64,000 nucleotides of DNA from contig JBFMDX010000003.1 in assembly GCA_040753795.1 (NCBI GenBank), positions 248,001 through 312,000 of the forward strand, in the 5' to 3' direction. Below the pieces are notes generated by a model, which was not told the origin of the DNA, ran no database searches, and saw only the letters and a program-made list of their open reading frames with translations. Origin of the DNA: Thermodesulfobacteriota bacterium. GTDB taxonomy: Bacteria > Desulfobacterota > Desulfobacteria > Desulfobacterales > Desulfosudaceae. A program made the translations under genes and the position numbers. Shown in pieces: positions 37,317 to 44,805 of the stretch; within the stretch, counting starts at the first letter, position 1; each line of letters opens with the position of its first letter.

Positions 37317-37606
37317 CCTGATCATCGCCCAGGAAGCCCTTGAGGATTATTGAAGAGGCTTACGGCTGGTTTGAAGAATGCCGGGTAGGATTGGGCGAAG
37401 ATTTTCTGACCTGTATTGACGCCTGCGTACAAAATATTTGCCGCACACCGGAATTATATCCCAAAGTCCATGAAGATTATCGCCGGGCTCTGGTAAGGCG
37501 CTTCCCCTATGCCGTCTTCTACGAGTTCACCGGAAAACATGTAACCATCTACAGTATATTTCACACTTCCCAAGACCCCAGGAAATGGCGGCTTCGTCTG
37601 ATTTAA
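37306..37606 (+). pseudogene. RelE/ParE toxin, frameshifted
   Basis: Translation from ATG 37306 gives MAVDLIIAQEALEDY then a stop near 37351. The next frame continues directly with IEEAYGWFEECRVGLGEDFL and ends properly with VTIYSIFHTSQDPRKW, the RelE/ParE C-terminal pattern. A single extra base at about 37346-37352 (GAGGATTATTGAAG; GAGGATATTGAAG would be expected) explains it. This is either a real inactivating mutation or a sequencing error. RelE/ParE toxins act on translating ribosomes or gyrase. Confidence 0.75.
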
Positions 37607-38255
37607 AAACAGACCTTCCCGCCTGGTCCGGCCGTTTCCCTCCCCTCCTTCTTTCAAGCCCATGTCCATGCCCCTCCGGCTGGCATGGACATGCAAACGT
37701 CCATCCTTGCGCAGTCCGGTCATTATCCGCACGGCCGATCTTTTCATGAACGCATCTGCGCCGACCAGACGAAAACCCATTCCTGCCTCCCTGCCCTCAT
37801 CCCGCAGGGATAGAGCGAGGCATAAAATGACTGTTCCCTTTCGAGCGTAACCGAAAACCTGGAATGATGCGGCTCTTTAGAGTTCATATATCTCGCACAT
37901 TTTCCCGACCTCGTCCGATAAGAGACAAGGTAGATTATTTGGTGATCAATCACAATTACACAAAGTATGTGTGTCAAGGTTGTGACGGCTATTCAGAAAT
38001 TGAAAGAAGAAGCCAGAGGGAACGTAATTAATTTTAAAATAAGGTCAAAATTAAATCCCTGATAAGTAAAATTTGAAATTATCAAGCATGCTCGTTTAAC
38101 ACCCGAAAAGCCACTTAAACGTGCGCCGATCAATTTATCAATAAGCTAAATTTTAATTGTAATACTTTGAAATTTATTGTATTTATAAAATTGTTCGCCT
38201 TTAAAACAAATCACTTGTAATTAATCAATATTATCGTTAATGATATATCCCGGGG
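37607..38255 (+). other. Non-coding stretch with perfect hairpin and AT-rich tract
   Basis: No gene is recognised. A perfect 10-bp inverted repeat (CATGTCCATG at 37661-37670 and its complement at 37684-37693) lies in the first part. From about 37880 to 38255 the sequence becomes strikingly AT-rich, unlike the rest of the window, which suggests foreign origin and promoters for the next gene. Confidence 0.5.
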
Positions 38256-38696
38256 ATGAAATCGAGATTTCTATCTAATAACATTGTTATGTTTCGGGAA
38301 ATCATGGTCACTGAAGAATCACGTATCATTCAAATTATTGTCGGCGTTATTGCGATTTTTGCGGCAATAGTTAGTGCCGTCTTAGGCATCATACTTGTCA
38401 GCCAACTCAATCGACTTTGGGAAATTGTTTGCGTTGGATTGTTGTTCATCTTTCTGTTCTTGTTCTTCACAACAATCGCCTATCGCTTGATTAGAAATGT
38501 TCACCGTAAGGATGGCGGTCTTTTGCCGAGGTGGGGTATCCTGTTTGGCTCATTTATGTTTAGCGTATATTTTATAGTTCTTGCTCTATCCTTAGACGGG
38601 GTAAGGCAGTTGTTGTCGATACTCGGAGTTCCTCTATTTGCATTGGTAGGGATACGAACATTCGTTGAGCGTGGTAGGGGCAGGAACGAAACATAA
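38256..38696 (+). CDS. Small integral membrane protein of unknown function
   Basis: A protein of up to 146 residues with four hydrophobic segments (IIVGVIAIFAAIVSAVLGII; IVCVGLLFIFLFLFFTTIAY; WGILFGSFMFSVYFIVLAL; LLSILGVPLFALVGI) and a basic C-terminus. The start could be ATG 38256 or the downstream ATG 38304, which has a better-spaced CGGGAA. The codon and base composition is poorer in GC than in neighbouring housekeeping genes. Its stop lies at the edge of an attC-like inverted repeat, so it may be an integron cassette gene. Confidence 0.6.
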   Translation: MKSRFLSNNIVMFREIMVTEESRIIQIIVGVIAIFAAIVSAVLGIILVSQLNRLWEIVCVGLLFIFLFLFFTTIAYRLIRNVHRKDGGLLPRWGILFGSFMFSVYFIVLALSLDGVRQLLSILGVPLFALVGIRTFVERGRGRNET

Positions 38697-38816
38697 CCAG
38701 AAAGCCCAAAGGACAGCCAGGGCACTCGGGTTTTGAAAAGTCGGGGAAAATGAACAATTAAAATCCTTAACCAAGTCAGTGGAAGCCCTGGCTGCCATTG
38801 GCTTTCGCCGTTGGCC
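38691..38816. repeat. Degenerate attC-like inverted repeat
   Basis: GAAAGCC (38700) and CAGCCAGGGC (38714-38723) pair with GCCCTGGCTG (38785-38794) and GGCTTTC (38800-38806), leaving unpaired bases mainly on one side and a loop of about 60. The outer boxes end in AAC (38695-38697) and begin with GTT (38810-38812), as in attC, but the rest of these boxes is off-consensus. Length about 126 bp, in the range of Vibrio repeats. Confidence 0.45.
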
Positions 38817-38830
38817 GGTAAAAAAATTTC

Positions 38831-38859
38831 TTGACTTATAACGTTATACGTTATATTGT
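38831..38859 (+). promoter_or_regulatory. higBA promoter and operator
   Basis: TTGACT at 38831 with TATTGT 17 bases on. An inverted repeat ATAACG-N5-CGTTAT (38838-38854) lies across the spacer, a fitting site for repression by HigA or the HigBA complex. Confidence 0.65.
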
Positions 38860-38864
38860 CTGAT

Positions 38865-39152
38865 ATGATAAAAAGCTTCAGGTGCAAAGAAACGGAACGA
38901 ATTTTTCAGCGTGAATATTCGCGAAGGCTTCCGACCGATATTCAGAAGACCGCCTTTCGGAAATTGCGCATGCTGAATCGCAGTTCAAGCGTTGAAGACC
39001 TCCGCGTTCCTCCCGGAAACCGCCTGGAAGCTCTTTCGGGAAGCAGAGAAGGGCGGCATAGCATACGAATCAATGAGCAATGGCGAATCTGCTTCGTCTG
39101 GCGCGATGGCGGTGCGCATGAGGTTGAGATCGTAGATTATCACAAGGGGTGA
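38865..39152 (+). CDS. higB: HigB-type toxin
   Basis: A 95-residue RelE-superfamily toxin: MIKSFRCKETERIFQREYSRRLP at the start, then LRVPPGNRLEALSGSREGRHSIRINEQWRICF and EVEIVDYHKG, the full HigB pattern. HigB cleaves mRNA at the ribosome. As in other hig modules the toxin gene comes first and the antitoxin follows 3 bp later. Translation is taken from ATG 38865; with the promoter above the leader is very short or absent. Confidence 0.92.
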   Translation: MIKSFRCKETERIFQREYSRRLPTDIQKTAFRKLRMLNRSSSVEDLRVPPGNRLEALSGSREGRHSIRINEQWRICFVWRDGGAHEVEIVDYHKG

Positions 39153-39155
39153 GCC

Positions 39156-39452
39156 ATGAAGAAGATTCCTCCCGTACATCCGGGCGAGATTCTGGAAGAA
39201 GAGTTCCTCAAGCCGCTGTCCATAAGTCAGAATCAGCTTGGCAAAGACCTTGGTGTTTCCCCTCGCAGGGTAAACGAGATCATCCACGGCAAACGAGCTA
39301 TTACAGCCGATACGGCTTTGCGGCTGTCTAGGTACTTCGGCAACTCCGCCAGTTTCTGGCTTGGCCTCCAAATGGACTTTGATTTGGACGTAGCTAACGA
39401 TGCACTGGCAGCACGGATCGACAAGGAAGTCCGTCAACTGACCATTGCCTAA
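39156..39452 (+). CDS. higA: HigA-type antitoxin
   Basis: A 98-residue XRE-family antitoxin: VHPGEILEEEFLKPLSISQNQLGKDLGV, then the helix-turn-helix region (SPRRVNEIIHGKRAITADTALRL) and FWLGLQMDFDLDVA. It neutralises HigB and represses the operon. Its stop codon lies inside the left box of the attC-like site at 39447, as in many cassette genes. Confidence 0.93.
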   Translation: MKKIPPVHPGEILEEEFLKPLSISQNQLGKDLGVSPRRVNEIIHGKRAITADTALRLSRYFGNSASFWLGLQMDFDLDVANDALAARIDKEVRQLTIA

Positions 39453-39518
39453 AAGGATACGGCCGACCATTCGCCGCACCAGACTGCTTACAGCGTCTGG
39501 TGAGCGAAGCCGTTAGGC
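39447..39518. repeat. Integron attC-like recombination site
   Basis: A 72-bp imperfect palindrome. The left box GCCTAAA (39447-39453) faces the right box GTTAGGC (39512-39518), which fits the R' consensus GTTRRRY exactly. Inner blocks CGGC, TTCGC and CACCAGAC pair fully with GTCTGGTG, GCGAA and GCCG on the right. All the extra unpaired bases are on the left strand, as in folded attC sites. Confidence 0.7.
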
Positions 39519-39558
39519 AGGAGTTGATCGTTTTTTAACAATTTGATAATATTTCAAA

Positions 39559-39744
39559 ATAAAGGTTCGGGAAGCTATCAAAGTGATCGAAAAGGATGGT
39601 TGGTATTTGGTTGCCACGCGCGGCAGTCATCGCCAGTATAAGCATACATCCAAGACTGGTCGTGTCACCATCGCTGGGCAACTTGGCGATGATCTCGCTC
39701 CCTGCACACTCAATAGTATCCTCAAACAAGCGGGGTTAAAATGA
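39559..39744 (+). CDS. hicA: HicA-type toxin with abnormal start codon
   Basis: The frame reads KVREAIKVIEKDGWYLVATR, then GSHRQYKHTSKTGRVTI and LNSILKQAGLK, the complete small double-stranded-RNA-binding fold of HicA toxins with the catalytic histidine in GSHRQ. At the expected first codon there is ATA (39559) instead of ATG, with an in-frame TAA at 39547. The only other start is GTG 39583, which would remove the first eight residues of helix 1 but has GGGAAG upstream. The toxin may be silenced, weakly made from ATA, or shortened. It ends in an ATGA overlap with hicB. Confidence 0.7.
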   Translation: MKVREAIKVIEKDGWYLVATRGSHRQYKHTSKTGRVTIAGQLGDDLAPCTLNSILKQAGLK

Positions 39745-39956
39745 ACAAGTATCTTGTCATTGTTGAACAAACTAAAACGGGATACTCGGCGTTTTCTCCG
39801 GATCTTCCCGGATGTGTCGCAACCGGCAAGACCCGAGATGCGGTTGAGCAGGCCATGCGGGATGCAATTCAATTCCACCTTGACGGCATGCGTCAGGATG
39901 GGGAAAGAATTCCTGTATCACATTCTTACTCGACCTATTGCGAAGTTCCTGCATAA
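39741..39956 (+). CDS. hicB: HicB-type antitoxin
   Basis: A 71-residue HicB: YLVIVEQTKTGYSAFSPDLPGCVATGKTRDAVEQAMRDAIQFHLDGM, the partial RNase H-like fold that covers HicA. It lacks a C-terminal DNA-binding domain, so it is the short form. It is coupled to hicA by an ATGA overlap. Confidence 0.88.
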   Translation: MNKYLVIVEQTKTGYSAFSPDLPGCVATGKTRDAVEQAMRDAIQFHLDGMRQDGERIPVSHSYSTYCEVPA

Positions 39957-39962
39957 CCACAC

Positions 39963-40013
39963 GTTGGTAAGGGCCACAAGGGGCGTCCGTTTTTGGCTCT
40001 TACCAAATTTTTC
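39963..40013 (+). terminator. Rho-independent terminator after hicAB
   Basis: TTGGTAAGGGCCA pairs with TTGGCTCTTACCAA (13 pairs including one G-T), followed by ATTTTTC. Confidence 0.7.
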
Positions 40014-40078
40014 AAAAACGCGTCTTCTGTGTCGGCCGGTTTGCCTTGCGGCCCCACACCGTGGCCGTTATAAAAATT

Positions 40079-40101
40079 CCACTACACCCGCGCTACACAT
40101 T
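40079..40101. repeat. Island-end repeat, right
   Basis: Partner of 36994-37016 in the same orientation. Its last part also forms a 7-bp hairpin with 40105-40111 (GCGCTAC/GTAGCGC), which could end ssrA transcription on the minus strand. Confidence 0.45.
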
Positions 40102-40148
40102 TTAGTAGCGCAACAATTTGATAATTTATTGATTTAATTAAGAAATGC

Positions 40149-40498
40149 TGGTGGAGGCGGCGGGAGTCGAACCCGCGTCCGGAAACATTCAACACAGGCG
40201 TCTACATGCTTATCCTGAACTTTAAATTTCTCCCTGCAAATACTGTTCAGGCAAAAGATTTGAAGGGATAGTCTGTGGGGTTTCGCGTTTCTTCTACAGA
40301 CATCGAAGGCCCGCTATCCTGCAAAATGACGTTCTATCAGACTCCGCAGGAAGGAGACTGGAGAACGAATGGCCGTCTAAGCGGCCATTGCGTAGTTATA
40401 ATCGTCTGCGATTATATTTATTCCCGCCGTTTAACGAGATGGCGGAACTCGGCATGCAACCTGGGCATCTTTATCCCCGTCGAAGCCGTTTCGCCCCC
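40149..40498 (-). ncRNA. ssrA: tmRNA
   Basis: Both tmRNA ends are present on the minus strand. The 5' end GGGGGCG runs on into AAACGGCTTCGACGGGG, and the 3' end has the T-arm GGGTTCGACTCCC and CGCCTCC followed by an encoded ACCA. The seven 5' bases pair with CGCCTCC (one G-U). The tag reading frame (40377-40409) starts with the resume codon GCA and encodes ADDYNYAMAA before TAG; tags of this form ending in small hydrophobic residues are recognised by ClpXP-type proteases. It rescues stalled ribosomes together with SmpB (not in this window). Confidence 0.96.
40156..40181. repeat. att-like direct repeat, right (within ssrA)
   Basis: The T-arm region of intact ssrA; the duplicate is at 36939-36964 with one mismatch. 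Confidence 0.75.
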
Positions 40499-40520
40499 AA
40501 AGAACAGAAAGATAGTTATC

Positions 40521-40548
40521 AATATAATACCGGTCTGACGGCAGTCAA
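40521..40548 (-). promoter_or_regulatory. Sigma-70 promoter of ssrA
   Basis: On the minus strand TTGACT (40548-40543) and TATATT (40526-40521) are 16 bases apart. Transcription would start about 15 bases before the mature tmRNA end. Confidence 0.7.
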
Positions 40549-40736
40549 TTGAAAAAGGAAAAATATTCTCCCTGAAGTGCATAACCAACCGTCAAAAGTC
40601 ACCGGAAAAAGTAAAAAGTAAAAAATTGCAGTGTGCAAAATAATCGCACTCACAAATAATCCCTAATAATTGAAATTAAACAATATTTCTATAAAAATAT
40701 AACCATTTTTCAGTCACCTGATACCGATTTATCTTA

Positions 40737-40765
40737 TTGACAACCCAAACCTGTTTTGTTATAGA
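40737..40765 (+). promoter_or_regulatory. Sigma-70 promoter of the flavoprotein fusion gene
   Basis: A consensus TTGACA and TATAGA with a 17-base spacer, about 65 bp before the ATG at 40831. Confidence 0.75.
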
Positions 40766-40830
40766 TGGAACGATTTTCCGCGGTTGATTCACATCAAACA
40801 AAAAATTAACAGGGCCATAAGGGGGAAACT

Positions 40831-43299
40831 ATGACCGAGACGATCAAGACCAGCAAATATAAATACCTGAACGATCCGCCGGTAGCGTCCAGCCCGTTCT
40901 CCATCACGGTTGACGAGGACAAATGTATCGGATGCGGGGTATGTGTCATGCAGTGCCCCTGCCAGACCATTCAAATGGTCAAGCGCCAGGCCCCCTCTGC
41001 CAGGCAGGAGCCGTCCTGCCAGTTCTCCTGTCCGGCCGGCATCGACATCCGTGCTTACATTGACGTCCTCAACAACGGGGGGACGGTGGAAACAGCCTGG
41101 AGCAAGATCGTCGAACGCAACCCCTTTCCGGCGATCACGGGCAGGGTCTGCCCCCACTTCTGCGAATCATCCTGCAACCGCAGCGGCCTGGACAGCGCCC
41201 TGAACATCAATTCCCTGGAACGCTACATCGGTGATTATGCCATTGAGAACAAGCTGTCCCTGCCGAAGCCCAAACAGAAAAAAAGCGAAAAGGTGGCGGT
41301 GGTCGGGGCCGGCCCGGCCGGCATGTCCTGCGCCGGCCACCTGGCCATGATGGGCTACGAGGTGACCGTGTTTGAGGCCGCCGACGGCCCCGGCGGCATG
41401 CTTACCTATGCCATTCCCCTGTATCGGCTGCCCCAGAATATTATAGACGCCGAGATGAAGCGCGTACAGGACCTCGGCGTGGAAGTCAAATACGGAATCC
41501 GCATCGGCAAAGACATCACTCTGGACCAGCTGGCCAAAGATTTCAAGGCGGTCTTCCTGGCAGTGGGCGCCCAAAAGTCGCCGCGCCTGGGGATCGACGG
41601 AGAGCAGGCGGAAAACGTCCTGACCGGCCTGGCGTTCCTCAAAAACGTCATGGATAAGAAGAACGCCTCTTTGGGCAAAAAGGTCGTGGTGGTGGGCGGC
41701 GGAAACACGGCCGTGGACGCGGCCCGGGTGGCCCGACGGCTCGGGGCGGAAGTGACCATCGTCTACCGGCGTTCGGCCGGAGAGATGCCCGCCTATCCGG
41801 ACGAAGTCGCCGAAGCCAGAGAGGAAGGCGTGAAGATTGAATTCCTCTGCGCGCCCGCCAAAATCAGTCTGGATGGATCCGGCAAGGCCTCGGCCCTCAC
41901 CTGTGTCAGAATGAAGCTGGGGGAGCCGGACGCCTCGGGCCGGCCCAGACCGGTGCCGGTCAGCGGCAGTGAATTTTCACTGAACGTGGACACCCTGATC
42001 GTGGCCATCGGTCAGGAAATCGACGATGAAGGCATGAAAGATTTGAGGGGACAGAAGGGATGGCTGAATGCCGATGCCGGTGGCGCCACTTCCCGGGCAG
42101 GGATCTTTGCCGGTGGTGACGCCGTCTCAGGGCCGGCCACGGTGACTCAGGCCATCGGCGCCGGACGGCGGGGAGCGCTGGCCATTGACGCCTTTCTGAC
42201 GGGCAAAACCCTGCCGGTCAGCGAAAAAACAGCCGTGGCTTTCAAGGACGTGCCCCTGCGCAGCAAACCCGCGGCTCCCAGAAACAACGCGGCCGTCATC
42301 GATATCAAAACCCGCCTGGCCGACCCACTCGCGGAAGTGCGAAAAGGGCTGACGCCCGAGGCGGTCAAAGCCGAACTCAACCGCTGCCTGGGCTGCGGCA
42401 CGGAAAAACCCGAATTCGTCGGGATCCAGTACTTCGGAAAAATATGCATCGCCTGTCACAACTGCGAGGCCATCTGCCCCCAAGGCGCCCTCTCATTCCC
42501 CTCCTTTTACAAGGTCGTGGAAGGCCGCTGGGCATACAGCTTCGACTATCCTCCGGCACAGGGTATGGGGATGCCCAACCCGCTTCAACTGGACAAGCCG
42601 GCGCCTCTGGAGGAGATAGAAGCGGAACTCACCGGCGTCGAGAAGACGATCTATACCCGCCGTTCGGTCCGCGTTTATAAGCCGGACCCGGTGCCAAAGG
42701 AAGTCATTATGCGGGTACTTGAAGCCGGGCGATTCGCACCGTCGGCGGGAAACTGCCAGGGCTGGAAATTCCTGGTGGTCACCAACCGACAGCTGATGGA
42801 CGAACTGTCCGCATCCACCATCAAATTTCTGGGGGTGTTCACCAAACTTTATCAAGGCAAGGATCCTTTACGCACCATCGCCAAGAAAGCCCTGGCCTTC
42901 ATCAAACCCAATTCCATTGATCAACGTCCCATGGTGGCCATCCAGGCCCTCATGACACCCAGGTTCGGCGAAGGCCAGCTCGACGTTTTCTTCAACGCGC
43001 CCGTGGCCATAGTCTTCCTGACCCATCATCTGCACATATCGGAACCGGAACTGGGCATGGGCATCTGCGCCCAGAACATGGTGCTGGCGGCCCATTCTCT
43101 GGGCCTGGGCACCTGTTACGTGGGATTTGTTTCCAACGCCCTCAACCTGGACCCGATCACCAAAATGAAGTTCAGAAAAAGGATGGGGATCGAGTGGCCC
43201 TATGACAACGTGGCCACCGTCCTGACCATGGGCTACCCGGCCGTCAAAACGGACAAGCCCGTGGACAGGGAGTTTCCCAAGGTCGACTGGATAGAATAA
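40831..43299 (+). CDS. Ferredoxin/GltD-like/nitroreductase fusion protein
   Basis: An 822-residue fusion. Residues 25-50 hold a 4Fe-4S ferredoxin motif (C32, C35, C38, C42). Residues 60-135 match the Fe-S helical domain of glutamate synthase small subunit-like proteins (CQFSCPAGIDI; CPHFCESSC). Residues 150-465 form the FAD and NAD(P)H domains (VAVVGAGPAGMSCAG; KVVVVGGGNTAVDAARVA). A second ferredoxin-like segment (CLGCG; CIACHNCEAICP) lies near 515-555. The final 210 residues are an FMN nitroreductase domain (TRRSVRVYKPDPVPKEVI; GRFAPSAGNCQGWKF). Electrons could pass from NAD(P)H through FAD and Fe-S clusters to FMN and an unknown acceptor within one chain. GGGGGAAA precedes the ATG. Confidence 0.9.
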   Translation: MTETIKTSKYKYLNDPPVASSPFSITVDEDKCIGCGVCVMQCPCQTIQMVKRQAPSARQEPSCQFSCPAGIDIRAYIDVLNNGGTVETAWSKIVERNPFPAITGRVCPHFCESSCNRSGLDSALNINSLERYIGDYAIENKLSLPKPKQKKSEKVAVVGAGPAGMSCAGHLAMMGYEVTVFEAADGPGGMLTYAIPLYRLPQNIIDAEMKRVQDLGVEVKYGIRIGKDITLDQLAKDFKAVFLAVGAQKSPRLGIDGEQAENVLTGLAFLKNVMDKKNASLGKKVVVVGGGNTAVDAARVARRLGAEVTIVYRRSAGEMPAYPDEVAEAREEGVKIEFLCAPAKISLDGSGKASALTCVRMKLGEPDASGRPRPVPVSGSEFSLNVDTLIVAIGQEIDDEGMKDLRGQKGWLNADAGGATSRAGIFAGGDAVSGPATVTQAIGAGRRGALAIDAFLTGKTLPVSEKTAVAFKDVPLRSKPAAPRNNAAVIDIKTRLADPLAEVRKGLTPEAVKAELNRCLGCGTEKPEFVGIQYFGKICIACHNCEAICPQGALSFPSFYKVVEGRWAYSFDYPPAQGMGMPNPLQLDKPAPLEEIEAELTGVEKTIYTRRSVRVYKPDPVPKEVIMRVLEAGRFAPSAGNCQGWKFLVVTNRQLMDELSASTIKFLGVFTKLYQGKDPLRTIAKKALAFIKPNSIDQRPMVAIQALMTPRFGEGQLDVFFNAPVAIVFLTHHLHISEPELGMGICAQNMVLAAHSLGLGTCYVGFVSNALNLDPITKMKFRKRMGIEWPYDNVATVLTMGYPAVKTDKPVDREFPKVDWIE

Positions 43300-43341
43300 A
43301 CAAGGGTTGACAAGACCAGGCCGGACCGTTATTGCTCTGCC

Positions 43342-44136
43342 ATGACTTCTGCCGCGAAAAAAACCGGACTCCGCTTCTCTTTAATGACGGTCAATGTGCG
43401 TTTCGGCCTGGCGGATATCGGCGGCCCCCACGACTGGGATGCCCGGAAACAGGCCTTTATTCCGCTGCTGACTGCCCGGCGGCCTGATTTTATCGCCATG
43501 CAGGAAGTCAATCCTTTTCAGGCGGCCTATTTCCAATCCCTGCTCCCGGATTACGGGGTGATCGGCGAAAGATCGCCGGCCCCGGCGTTCTGGCAGGATG
43601 TGCTGATTTTTTACCACCGCCAATGGCGGTGCGTAAAACAGGACCGCTTTTTTCTCAGCCAGACGCCGGACGTTCCCAGCCGGATGGCGGACAGCCGCTG
43701 GCCCCGGCAATGCGTCATGGGCAGATTCAGGCGTGAGGGGCATGACATCACCTGCGCCAACACCCATTTCGACTTTGCCGATCATGTCCAGCGGGAAAGC
43801 GCCCGCATTATCTTAAACCGCCTTTCGAATTTTTCTCCTGATCCGACACCCCAGTTGCTGGCCGGTGACTTCAACGCCTCTCCGGGCGCCGGTTGTCACC
43901 GGCTGTTAACCGAACCGGGCGACCTGACAACGGATCCGTTTGATGATGTTTTTGCCGATGCTCACGCCGGTACGGTTCACAAGTTCACCGGCCGGCCGGT
44001 GGGCGATCAGGTGGACTGGATCCTCTGGCGGCATCATCTTGAGGTGACGGGAAAAGCGGTCATCACCGACAATGTCGACGGTATTTACCCTTCCGACCAT
44101 TTTCCTGTTTACGCGGCCTTTGCCTGTCATTTATGA
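43342..44136 (+). CDS. Endonuclease/exonuclease/phosphatase-family protein
   Basis: A 264-residue protein with the metal-dependent EEP fold: FSLMTVNVRFG at the start, the metal Glu in IAMQEVNPF, ANTHFDF, GDFNASPG, VDWILW and the catalytic SDHFPVYA. Members cleave phosphodiester bonds in nucleic acids or lipids. No signal peptide is seen, so it is probably cytoplasmic. Confidence 0.85.
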   Translation: MTSAAKKTGLRFSLMTVNVRFGLADIGGPHDWDARKQAFIPLLTARRPDFIAMQEVNPFQAAYFQSLLPDYGVIGERSPAPAFWQDVLIFYHRQWRCVKQDRFFLSQTPDVPSRMADSRWPRQCVMGRFRREGHDITCANTHFDFADHVQRESARIILNRLSNFSPDPTPQLLAGDFNASPGAGCHRLLTEPGDLTTDPFDDVFADAHAGTVHKFTGRPVGDQVDWILWRHHLEVTGKAVITDNVDGIYPSDHFPVYAAFACHL

Positions 44137-44166
44137 TAGGCGGCAACGAAACAAGGAAATGAAAGC

Positions 44167-44805
44167 ATGTTCCTGCTCGGCGTCAAGGTGGATCACGATT
44201 CGGCCGCTGCGTTTCTCGTGATTCTGGAAAAGCAGTTAAAAAACGTCCGGAATTTCTTCGTCCTCCGGGACGCGCGGCATTTGCCCGCGGCCGCATGCCA
44301 GGAGGAGATGGCGGCGTTTTACCATGACGACATCTATACCATTCGCAAGCGGGTATTCAGCCAGGACCGCCGCCCGAAAAAAGATGTCAGCGCCCGGCCG
44401 GCCTTGGTTATGGCCGCCGGAGAAAAAGACCTGCCCGTGATCAACACCTTGAGAGACAAGGGCATCCCCGTGGAGGCAATTTTTACAGAAGAATGCTGCC
44501 CCGGCCCTCCCCCGGAAAGGGCCGGTATCGGGAAAAACCATGCGGTGTCGGAACAGGCGATGGTCGAGTCATTGAATCAGGTTCTGGCGCAGAAACGACT
44601 GGATGTGAAGCTGGAGACGCCGTCCCCGTTCACTCCGCAACTATCGGAACTGGACCGGTTGTTGAATGCGTCACCACAGGATCGGTCCGGCATAACGGCT
44701 CCCCCTTTGCTGATGGCCGCGGCCGCGCCGATCTGGTTCAAGGAAAATGTCCGTTATGCCGCGGTTTATCGGACCAGTGCCACCAGCGTCAGAAAGTACA
44801 AGTGA
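44167..44805 (+). CDS. Protein of unknown function
   Basis: A 212-residue protein I do not recognise. It starts MFLLGVKVDHDSAAAF, has mixed alpha/beta character (PALVMAAGEKDLPVINTLRDKGIPVEAIF suggests a beta-alpha-beta unit) and ends in ITAPPLLMAAAAPIWF and a basic tail. Its stop overlaps the next start as TGATG, so it is co-expressed with the glycerophosphodiesterase. No membrane segment is seen. Confidence 0.6.
   Translation: MFLLGVKVDHDSAAAFLVILEKQLKNVRNFFVLRDARHLPAAACQEEMAAFYHDDIYTIRKRVFSQDRRPKKDVSARPALVMAAGEKDLPVINTLRDKGIPVEAIFTEECCPGPPPERAGIGKNHAVSEQAMVESLNQVLAQKRLDVKLETPSPFTPQLSELDRLLNASPQDRSGITAPPLLMAAAAPIWFKENVRYAAVYRTSATSVRKYK

Larger units (their letters stand above)
36939..40181. 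mobile_element. Genomic island at the ssrA 3' end
   Basis: Bounded by a T-arm fragment of ssrA (36939-36964) and the intact ssrA (3' end at 40149). The content is a set of toxin-antitoxin modules and attC-like hairpins in DNA that is partly much AT-richer than the flanks. tmRNA genes are common integration targets, and integration leaves this kind of direct repeat. No integrase gene remains, so it is either a decayed island or one mobilised in trans. Confidence 0.65.
40499..40830. other. AT-rich intergenic region between ssrA and the flavoprotein fusion
   Basis: It holds the two divergent promoters described next and no recognisable gene. Confidence 0.6.
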
